From Candidatus Aminicenantota bacterium (GTDB lineage Bacteria; Acidobacteriota; UBA4820; DSQY01): 8,527 bases of DNA. The stretch is from the NCBI GenBank assembly GCA_027365515.1, contig DAHXMK010000350.1, forward strand, positions 1 through 8,527. The letters are read 5' to 3'. Position numbers and translations under genes: made by a program. The notes under the pieces were generated by a model. The model was not told where the DNA came from. It was given only the letters and a program-made list of their open reading frames with translations, and searched no databases. Shown one piece after another: positions 1 through 5,231 of the stretch. How positions within the stretch are numbered: the first letter of the stretch is position 1; each line of letters starts with the position of its first letter.

Positions 1-458
1 AACGCGGCGCCATCGGCCTGATGCAGCTCATGCCTGATACCGCGCGGCGTTTCGGCGTAAAGGACCCGTGGGACCTCGACCAGAACATAGAGGGCGGGAC
101 CTCATTTCTCGCCACGCTTCAGGGGCTGTTCCCAAACAAGGTGCCGCTGGTGCTCGCCGCTTACAACGCCGGCGAAAACGCCGTCGCGAAATACGGCGAC
201 AAGATTCCTCCTTACGCCGAGACGGTCAGGTACGTCTTCGCCATACTGGAGGATTATGGCAAGCGCGGCCTGGTCGAGGAGGCCAAGCGTCTTCTCGCGA
301 CACCGGCCGACTTTGACCGATTCTACGTCCCGTTCAGGAACGTGGCCCCGGCGCTCAGAGTTATGTATATGTCGGTGAACGACAAGGGGGTCCGGTCGTT
401 CAGCGACTACCCGCCGTCCGGAGTCCAGAGCACGCTCATCGTTTTCAAGGACGAGTGA
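1..458 (+). CDS. Lytic transglycosylase, SLT domain (C-terminal part, 5' end outside window)
   Basis: Periplasmic peptidoglycan hydrolase that cleaves the MurNAc-GlcNAc bond and leaves 1,6-anhydro-muropeptides. The frame is open from base 3, and about 151 residues are visible. Seen directly: the SLT signature GAIGLMQLMPDTA at bases 6-44, then the NIEGG segment, the conserved AYNAGE motif near bases 160-178, and the IPPYAETVRYV segment. These are the second half of the family-1 SLT (lysozyme-like) fold. The catalytic Glu normally lies about 15-20 residues before GAIGLMQ, so it falls outside the window and cannot be checked. An internal ATG at 21 lies within the motif and is not a plausible start. 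After the SLT core (about base 250) comes an extension of roughly 65-70 residues ending in IVFKDE, which I do not recognise. The TGA stop overlaps a following ATG (TGATG at 456-460). Family assignment is firm; subfamily is not. Confidence 0.93.
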   Translation, partial: RGAIGLMQLMPDTARRFGVKDPWDLDQNIEGGTSFLATLQGLFPNKVPLVLAAYNAGENAVAKYGDKIPPYAETVRYVFAILEDYGKRGLVEEAKRLLATPADFDRFYVPFRNVAPALRVMYMSVNDKGVRSFSDYPPSGVQSTLIVFKDE

Positions 459-520
459 TGGAGAGCCGCTTGTCATTGCTCCCGCTTGATCCTCCCGGGC
501 GGGCGCGGGCGTTCGCATGA
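458..520 (+). CDS. Possible 20-residue coupling or leader ORF between the transglycosylase and radical SAM genes
   Basis: A 20-codon frame starts with ATG inside the TGATG at the end of the transglycosylase gene and ends with a TGA that overlaps the ATG of the radical SAM gene (ATGA at 517-520). An AAGGA sequence at 447-451 lies 6 nt before its ATG, a textbook Shine-Dalgarno position. The radical SAM gene itself has only a poor G-rich candidate upstream. The peptide begins MESRLSLLPL and is rich in Pro, Arg and Ala; it resembles nothing I know. Its likely role, if any, is to carry ribosomes across the gap and couple translation of the two flanking genes. The AAGGA is also coding sequence for Lys-Asp in the transglycosylase, so coincidence is possible. 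Confidence 0.3.
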   Translation: MESRLSLLPLDPPGRARAFA

Positions 521-1446
521 GCGGCGGACCGAAACAGATCAACTGGCTGAGCCATGACCTCAAGTCCCGCTTCGGCGGACGGGTCGTCAAAGTGGCCCTC
601 GATTCCGGAGGTACATGTCCGAATCGAGACGGCTCGCTCGGTGCCGGAGGCTGCTCGTGGTGCGACGCGGGAGGCTCCGGGCCAGACGGGCCAGACAGGC
701 GGCTTCCTTGGCCGGAAGCGCTCGCTCTTGGCGCGCGCAAGGCAATGGCCAATGGATGCGCCGGGGTCATCGCCTACTTCCAGGCCTACACGAGCACGTA
801 CGTAGAGCCGGCGGCCCTGGCGGAAATGGCGGAGCGCGCCCTTTCGGTGGCCGGCGTCGTAGGGCTCGCCTTCGGCGCGAGGCCGGATTGCCTCAACGGC
901 GAGATGGTAGAGAACATCGCGTCGTTGTCCGCCAAGAAGTTTGTTTGGGCCGAAGTGGGGATGCAGACGATGCACGACGAGACGCTCGCCGCGATGAACC
1001 GCGGCCACTCCCACGCGGCTACCGCCAAAGCCTGCGAAGCGCTCCGGGAAAGAAAGATTAGATTCGTACTCCACCTGATAGCGGGCCTGCCGGGCGAAAC
1101 GAATGAAATGATGGAAGCATCGTTCGCGGAAGCTTCGAGGCTTCTGCCTTGGGGAATCAAGCTTCATCCGCTTCACGTGGTCAAAGGATCAATGCTCGAA
1201 GCACTGCACGCGAAGGGCGAGATTCGCCTGCTCGAATTGGATGGGTACGCGAAACTTGCCGCCGACATGCTGGAGCTGATGGCCCCTTCGGCCACGATTC
1301 ACCGGCTTACGGGCGAGCGCCCGGAGGGGATATTGGTCGCGCCGGATTGGTGCGCGAACAAAAGGGGCGTCATCGGCGCAATCGAAAGGGAGATGTCCCT
1401 GCGTGGCGGCAGGCAGGGGCTCAGATGGAAAGAGGGGACGGCATGA
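517..1446 (+). CDS. yhcC: TIGR01212/YhcC-family radical SAM protein
   Basis: A 309-residue cytoplasmic radical SAM enzyme of the YhcC (TIGR01212) family, whose substrate is not established. The 4Fe-4S ligands are C34, C46 and C49 in CPNRDGSLGAGGCSWC. This CX11CX2C spacing is the non-standard cysteine arrangement of this family, not the usual CX3CX2C. Other family blocks follow in order: YFQAYTSTY (about 89-97), the ARPDCL segment (about 125), the EVGMQTMHDETL block (about 147), NRGH, HLIAGLPGE (about 187-195), and GIKLHPLHVVKGS (about 213-225). The C-terminal half ends in a segment with APDWC and GVIGAIEREM, again like YhcC. Length matches the family (about 300 residues). The start is fixed: an in-frame stop lies at 487-489 and no other start codon follows before 517. 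The ATG overlaps the mini-ORF stop, and its own stop overlaps the next ATG (ATGA at 1443-1446), suggesting one operon. Confidence 0.92.
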   Translation: MSGGPKQINWLSHDLKSRFGGRVVKVALDSGGTCPNRDGSLGAGGCSWCDAGGSGPDGPDRRLPWPEALALGARKAMANGCAGVIAYFQAYTSTYVEPAALAEMAERALSVAGVVGLAFGARPDCLNGEMVENIASLSAKKFVWAEVGMQTMHDETLAAMNRGHSHAATAKACEALRERKIRFVLHLIAGLPGETNEMMEASFAEASRLLPWGIKLHPLHVVKGSMLEALHAKGEIRLLELDGYAKLAADMLELMAPSATIHRLTGERPEGILVAPDWCANKRGVIGAIEREMSLRGGRQGLRWKEGTA

Positions 1447-2210
1447 AAGGCGCCAAGATGGCCGTCTCCGCCTTGATTGCCGCCGCGTTCGCGTTGGCGG
1501 CGGCGCAGGGTCCGCCGGCCGACGCTCTGTGGCTCAAGGCGGTTGATGTGGCGCGCCAAGCGGAGAAGAGCGGCATCAAGGCTCGCTCGGTCACGATCGA
1601 GACGGTGGTTAAGAAGGGAAGCGGCGCCATTGAACACACGAGCAAGGTGGTCATGCGCTTACCTGAAGATGGAGACGACGATTCGCCGGCCGAGGTCGTC
1701 AGTGCGGTGGAAGACGGCAAGGACATGACCCAGGAGGCCAAAAAGGCGGAAGAGGAGGGCCGCCGGAGAAAGAAGGCGAACGGCGGAAAAGATCCGGACG
1801 ACACCATCACCATAAACCTGGGCTACCACCCCTTCTCGCCGAAATCGCAAGATCAGGTAACCGCCCGCCGCGATGGGAGCGTCATGCTGGAGGGCCGCCC
1901 CGCGGTGCTTTATTCTTTCAGCCAAGCCGCGCCCTCCGGCAAATCGGCCGTCAAAGGAAAGGCGTGGCTCGATCCGGAGAGCGGAGCTCCTCTTCAAGTG
2001 GAAGCTTCTCCGGACCCGCTTCCACGTTTCGTAAGCAAGATGACGACGACCGTAATGTTCGAGGTGGCGCCCGGCGGGCAGTGGCGGCCGAAATCCAGTA
2101 CAATACGCGGAGAAGGGGGCTTTCTCTTCTACCACAGGCTGGTAGAGAGCGATGTGGTTTTTTCCGACTTTGGGTTCAAGCCGGTTACGGAGAAACAGCT
2201 TGTACACTAG
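1443..2210 (+). CDS. Exported protein, possible LolA/RseB-like lipoprotein-sorting fold
   Basis: A 255-residue exported protein of unknown function. The start at 1443 is supported by a purine-rich Shine-Dalgarno (GGAAAGAGGGG, 1427-1437) 5 nt upstream, by the ATGA overlap with the radical SAM gene, and by the signal peptide that begins there. The frame stays open back to 1149, but that stretch only shadows the radical SAM gene. Residues 1-27 form a Sec signal peptide (basic MKGAK, Ala-rich core, likely cleavage near AAA or ADA). Residues 91-120 are an unusually charged Glu/Lys/Arg stretch, probably disordered. The rest (about 120-255) looks all-beta: GKAWLDPESGAPLQVE (172-187), a TTTVMFE strand, a GGQWRPKSSTIRG strand and a final SDVVFSDF strand. 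That pattern recalls LolA/RseB-type outer-membrane lipoprotein-sorting proteins. The resemblance is by eye and weak, so treat the function as unknown. Confidence 0.8.
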   Translation: MKGAKMAVSALIAAAFALAAAQGPPADALWLKAVDVARQAEKSGIKARSVTIETVVKKGSGAIEHTSKVVMRLPEDGDDDSPAEVVSAVEDGKDMTQEAKKAEEEGRRRKKANGGKDPDDTITINLGYHPFSPKSQDQVTARRDGSVMLEGRPAVLYSFSQAAPSGKSAVKGKAWLDPESGAPLQVEASPDPLPRFVSKMTTTVMFEVAPGGQWRPKSSTIRGEGGFLFYHRLVESDVVFSDFGFKPVTEKQLVH

Positions 2211-2901
2211 GCCTCGCCAATCTCTGGCCTTCCTTGTAGCCGTGCTCGCTGCCGCCATCTGTCTTGCTTCCTGGGCGGGCGATTCGCCGGGCATGCAGCG
2301 TGAAGGGAGCATCCGTGTTTTGGGAGGCCCGGTTCTCTCCTCGGGACAAGAGACCGGCATCACGTGGGACAGCCTGCCTCCAGGTACGGAGGAATTCGAG
2401 CTCCTTTTGCAATGCGAGAGCCCGGTTCCACTCACCCTCCGCTTGACCGAATCGGAGGAGCCCGGCCTGCGCTCATTCACTTGGCGCGTTCCCGACCTGC
2501 CTCCTCTCGTGGCCAGGATCGTCATCCGGCGCGGCGAGGGAGGCCATGAACTGGTCTGGGCGAAAAGCGAATCGTTCAGAATTTCGGCAAGCCGCGCCTT
2601 TTCGGAGATGTCCTCCGCCGGCAGTGACGCCGAGAAGGAGAGGCCGCGCGTCTTGTCGCGGGACGGCGAGCTCTGGCTCCAGCTTGATGCTCCTCGCGCC
2701 GCGAGGGAAGAGGCTGGAGGATACGACCCCGCGGAACTCGCCGGGCGGAGTGATGCCGCCATTCCGGCTGGCACCATCTCAATCGCGTCGAGGATTATTG
2801 AAGGTCCCGCTTCAACCGCAAGCGAAGAGCGCGCCAGCCGCACTCGAATGGCGGCGAAGATTCTTCCCCGCAAGCCGCTCTCCCTGCAATTGAGAATTTA
2901 G
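2200..2901 (+). CDS. Secreted protein with Ig/Fn3-like beta domain, function unknown
   Basis: A 233-residue exported protein from the TTG start chosen here. TTG at 2200 has GGAG (2189-2192) 7 nt upstream, puts a clean signal peptide at the N-terminus (MYTRPRQ, then a hydrophobic core at about 8-24, cleavage near ASWA-GD), and overlaps the previous gene by only 11 nt. An in-frame ATG at 2152 would add 16 residues before the signal peptide, would overlap by 59 nt, and has a GAGAG only 2 nt away. C21 is preceded by Ile, so it is not a lipobox. Residues 36-130 read as a beta-sandwich: ITWDSLPPGTEEFELLL, SFTWRVPDLPPLVARIVIRR and AKSESFRI match the tWxvP and ArlrI pattern of Ig/Fn3-like secreted domains. 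Residues 131-233 are low-complexity, Ala/Ser/Glu/Arg-rich and probably disordered, with a basic C-terminus. It ends 172 nt before the TonB receptor, so a link to it is possible but unproven. Confidence 0.78.
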   Translation: MYTRPRQSLAFLVAVLAAAICLASWAGDSPGMQREGSIRVLGGPVLSSGQETGITWDSLPPGTEEFELLLQCESPVPLTLRLTESEEPGLRSFTWRVPDLPPLVARIVIRRGEGGHELVWAKSESFRISASRAFSEMSSAGSDAEKERPRVLSRDGELWLQLDAPRAAREEAGGYDPAELAGRSDAAIPAGTISIASRIIEGPASTASEERASRTRMAAKILPRKPLSLQLRI

Positions 2902-2943
2902 AGATTCCATCGCGGCGCGCCATCACGGGCGCCAGTCGCGCAA

Positions 2944-2955
2944 GCTAATCATAAT
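2944..2955 (+). promoter_or_regulatory. A/T-rich patch resembling two tandem Fur-box hexamers, or a -10 element
   Basis: GCTAATCATAAT is an isolated A/T-rich stretch in a very GC-rich intergenic region. Read as hexamers, GCTAAT and CATAAT each match the Fur-box unit GATAAT at 5 of 6 positions and are directly adjacent, as in the three-hexamer Fur model. The third hexamer (AGAAGC) does not match. CATAAT also matches a sigma-70 -10 box (TATAAT) at 5 of 6, but no TTGACA-like -35 sits at the right distance. Either reading would suit the promoter of a TonB receptor gene that starts about 120 nt downstream. Confidence 0.3.
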
Positions 2956-2977
2956 AGAAGCCCGCGGCCAGCAACGC

Positions 2978-3010
2978 CGCGCGAGCACCGGCAATCGTCA
3001 GGCTCGCGCG
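2978..3010 (+). promoter_or_regulatory. 9-bp GC-rich hairpin in the TonB receptor leader
   Basis: CGCGCGAGC at 2978-2986 pairs perfectly with GCTCGCGCG at 3002-3010 across a 15-nt loop. No T-tract follows, so it is not a standard intrinsic terminator for the upstream operon. It lies between the A/T-rich candidate promoter and the receptor start, so if transcription begins near 2955 it would form in the 5' untranslated leader. It could affect mRNA stability or translation, or be incidental in GC-rich DNA. Confidence 0.35.
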
Positions 3011-3057
3011 CCGCCGCGTTCGGGCAAAGAGGGGCCATGCGGCCGCCTCGCGTTCAT

Positions 3058-3066
3058 GGGGAGAGG
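3058..3066 (+). promoter_or_regulatory. Ribosome binding site deciding the TonB receptor start
   Basis: GGGAGAGG-type purine-rich sequence lies 7 nt before the ATG at 3074, the right distance for that start. It falls inside the first codons if translation began at the in-frame ATG at 3056, which has no Shine-Dalgarno of its own. This favours 3074, where the signal peptide begins directly with MKTSKLK. Confidence 0.6.
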
Positions 3067-3073
3067 CACAAGG

Positions 3074-5185
3074 ATGAAAACGTCAAAACTGAAAACACCT
3101 CGCAAGGTCATAGCGGCGCTTGTAGCGGTGACATGTTGTTCGCTGCTCGCGCTCGCTCAAGAGACGCCTTCAGATTCTTCGGGCGACGGCCAGCCGGAAG
3201 CCCAGCCGGCAAACAGCAGCACGCTCGTAGTCACCGCCCCAAGGCAGGCGATACCTCTTCGAGAGAGCCCATCCAGCACTCAGGTGGTGGGAAAGCAGGA
3301 GCTCGAAACTATGCCGCGCTCGGCCGCCATAGACGAGGCGCTGAAGCTTGTTCCCGGCGTCAAAGTTGACAACCAGGCGGACGGAGAGCGTGTCCACCTG
3401 AGCATCAGGGGCCAGGGCATCCTGACCGAAAGCGGCATCAGGGGGATCAAAGTCCTCATAGACGGAATTCCGCTCAACGACCCGACCGGATATGCCCCGG
3501 ACCTTTTTGACGTGATCTGGTCCTCGGTATCGCGCATCGAGGTGCTCAAAGGGCCGGCGGCGGCGCTATACGGCGGCGGCGCGGCGGGCGGAGTCATCAA
3601 CATCATCACGAGAGAGCCCGGCCAGGAATCCTTCGGAGACGGGGGCGAGCTCGAATTGGGCTCGTACCTTTTCAGGCGGGGAGAGGCTTACGCGAGCGGC
3701 ACCAGCGGCAATTTCGGCTACGCGGTCACGGGCCAGAGGATGACCGGCGACGGCTACCGAGACCATACCGCCTTTCGCGCGTCGAACATCTACAGCAAAT
3801 TCCACTGGCAGATAACTCCTGCTTTCAGCCTGACGGCGGTGGCGGCGGGCACCGATTTCTTCAACCAGAACGCCGAGGGGCTCAACAGCCTTTGGCTCGC
3901 CGAGGACCGCAGACAGGCCAACCCCGACGCGCTGACCTACAACGAGTACCAGCTTACAAAGCGCGGCACGGGGGCCGTTTCTGGCCACTGGCAGATATCT
4001 TCCGCCCACGACCTCGATTTCTCGGCATACTACCGCCACACCAATTACACCGAGGCGGTCCCATCATCGGTCATCCACAGGAGCCTCGACACTCCGGGCG
4101 CGACTCTCATGTACACCTGGCACGCCGGCGGCGCTGCCGTGAAGAACCACTTGAGCCTCGGCGTGGACGGCGACTGGCAGGAGATCGCCGCTTACGCCGT
4201 TCCCAATCTCGGCGGCGCGGTCGAGGGCAGCGACAAGCTCTCCGACAACAGCATCCATCAGCGCGCCACCGGCCTTTGGGCGCAGGACCGGGTCGAACTG
4301 AACCCGCGATGGGCAATAGTTTTCGGGGCCAGGAACGACGACATCCACAACGAATTGAACGACAACTTGAAGTCGGGCGGCCTGGACTTGAGCGGATCGA
4401 GAAGCTTCACCAAGACGACGGGACGGGCCGGAGTGACTTTCAACCCGCGCTCCGACTTCGGCCTCTACGCGAGCTGGGGCCAGGGCTTCATGCCGCCGAA
4501 CACCGAACAGCTCATGGCCAATCCCGTGCAGTACGGCGGCTTCAATCAGGGGCTCGTCCCGGCGGAATCAACCGGAGAGGAGATCGGCGCCAGGGGCATG
4601 ATCGGCCCGACGTTTTCCTATGACATTGACTTCTACCACCTTACGACCGACAACGAGTTTCAGCGCTACCGCGTCACGTCGCGCCCGCTCGAAACCTTCT
4701 ACCGCAACGCCGGTTCGAGCCGCCGCAACGGAATGGAGCTTGCTCTGAGCTGGCGCCCTGTCGAGGAGTTCACGGCGAGGCTCGCTTATACATACTGCGA
4801 CTTCGTCTACACGAGCCTCATCTCCCCAGAGGGGCTGGACGAGAGCGGGAACTACCTCCCAAACACTCCGAAGCATCAGGCGTACGCCGACTTCCAGTTC
4901 GACCCGAACTCGAACTGGACCTTCGGCACGGCGGTCGAAATGCAGAGCCGCGCCTACGTTGACTTCACCAACTTGCCGTACATCGGGGGCTACACCCTCT
5001 ACCACGCGCGAGTGGGCTACAAGTGGAATACGGCCCGCACGAACGGCGAGGTGACGCTCTACGGGCGCAACCTTGGCAACAAGGAGTACATCGCCTTCAC
5101 GGAGCCGGACCCGGACGGCAACTCGTACCAGCCCGCGCCGGAGCGGGGGATTTTCATTCAGTTGAGGATTGCTTTCGGGAAATAG
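3074..5185 (+). CDS. TonB-dependent outer-membrane receptor
   Basis: A complete 703-residue TonB-dependent receptor that imports a scarce ligand across the outer membrane using TonB/ExbBD energy. Residues 1-29 are a Sec signal peptide (basic start, hydrophobic core, LALA-Q cleavage). A short Ser/Pro/Gln-rich spacer follows, then a TonB-box-like STLVVTAPR (49-57). The plug domain spans about 60-185, with canonical segments IRGQG, VLIDGIPLNDP, a VSRIEVLKGPAAALYGGGAAGGVINIITR stretch (152-180) and the EALKLVPGV helix. The barrel (about 190-703) has alternating aromatic strands, including NAGSSRRNGMELAL, YLPNTPKHQAY and YGRNLGNKEY near the end, all normal for the family. It ends LRIAFGK, so the usual terminal aromatic is followed by two extra residues. 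The ligand cannot be read from sequence: the overall look is siderophore/haem/cobalamin-type, and there is no SusC-type N-terminal domain. No TonB, ExbB or ABC transporter gene is in the window. Confidence 0.95.
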   Translation: MKTSKLKTPRKVIAALVAVTCCSLLALAQETPSDSSGDGQPEAQPANSSTLVVTAPRQAIPLRESPSSTQVVGKQELETMPRSAAIDEALKLVPGVKVDNQADGERVHLSIRGQGILTESGIRGIKVLIDGIPLNDPTGYAPDLFDVIWSSVSRIEVLKGPAAALYGGGAAGGVINIITREPGQESFGDGGELELGSYLFRRGEAYASGTSGNFGYAVTGQRMTGDGYRDHTAFRASNIYSKFHWQITPAFSLTAVAAGTDFFNQNAEGLNSLWLAEDRRQANPDALTYNEYQLTKRGTGAVSGHWQISSAHDLDFSAYYRHTNYTEAVPSSVIHRSLDTPGATLMYTWHAGGAAVKNHLSLGVDGDWQEIAAYAVPNLGGAVEGSDKLSDNSIHQRATGLWAQDRVELNPRWAIVFGARNDDIHNELNDNLKSGGLDLSGSRSFTKTTGRAGVTFNPRSDFGLYASWGQGFMPPNTEQLMANPVQYGGFNQGLVPAESTGEEIGARGMIGPTFSYDIDFYHLTTDNEFQRYRVTSRPLETFYRNAGSSRRNGMELALSWRPVEEFTARLAYTYCDFVYTSLISPEGLDESGNYLPNTPKHQAYADFQFDPNSNWTFGTAVEMQSRAYVDFTNLPYIGGYTLYHARVGYKWNTARTNGEVTLYGRNLGNKEYIAFTEPDPDGNSYQPAPERGIFIQLRIAFGK

Positions 5186-5194
5186 CGAGCCTGG

Positions 5195-5230
5195 CGGGCG
5201 GGAAGGGGGCAATCCCTTCCCGCTCGGTTT
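5195..5230 (+). terminator. Intrinsic terminator after the TonB receptor gene
   Basis: GCGGGAAGGG (5198-5207) pairs perfectly with CCCTTCCCGC (5214-5223) around a 6-nt loop. A G-T wobble and two further G/C pairs extend the stem down to 5195/5226, and a short T-rich run (GTTTGTT) follows. It starts 10 nt after the TAG stop of the receptor. The T-run runs into the stop codon of the opposing gene at 5232. On the minus strand the same hairpin lacks a good T-tract, so it is mainly a plus-strand terminator, though it could also slow convergent transcription. Confidence 0.85.
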
Positions 5231-5231
5231 G

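Noticed and set aside
102..1176. Minus-strand open frames (102-770 and 445-1176) opposite the transglycosylase and radical SAM genes
   Set aside because: The plus-strand frames carry family motifs. The minus frames are low-complexity Arg/Gly/Ala sequence without motifs.
1149..1442. Upstream extension of the LolA-like gene to an ATG at 1149
   Set aside because: This stretch is a shadow of the radical SAM gene. A strong ribosome site and a signal peptide fix the start at 1443.
1659..2873. 404-codon open frame on the minus strand
   Set aside because: It lies antisense to two exported-protein genes with clear signal peptides and ribosome sites. Its translation is Arg/Ser/Pro-rich with no recognisable motif, as is typical of GC-rich antisense frames.
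2914..2933. GGCGC/GCGCC inverted repeat just after the second exported gene, as a terminator
   Set aside because: Only a 5-bp stem with a 10-nt loop and no T-tract, so it is likely chance in GC-rich DNA.
2902..3073. Cobalamin riboswitch upstream of the TonB receptor
   Set aside because: No B12-box-like sequence is visible, and 172 nt is short for a full riboswitch plus expression platform.
3056..3073. TonB receptor start at ATG 3056
   Set aside because: No ribosome binding site precedes it. The purine-rich site at 3058-3066 fits the ATG at 3074, and the extra residues sit awkwardly before the signal peptide.
3892..4623. 243-codon plus-strand frame inside the TonB receptor
   Set aside because: Out-of-frame shadow of the receptor barrel, with an Arg/Pro/Gly-rich composition.
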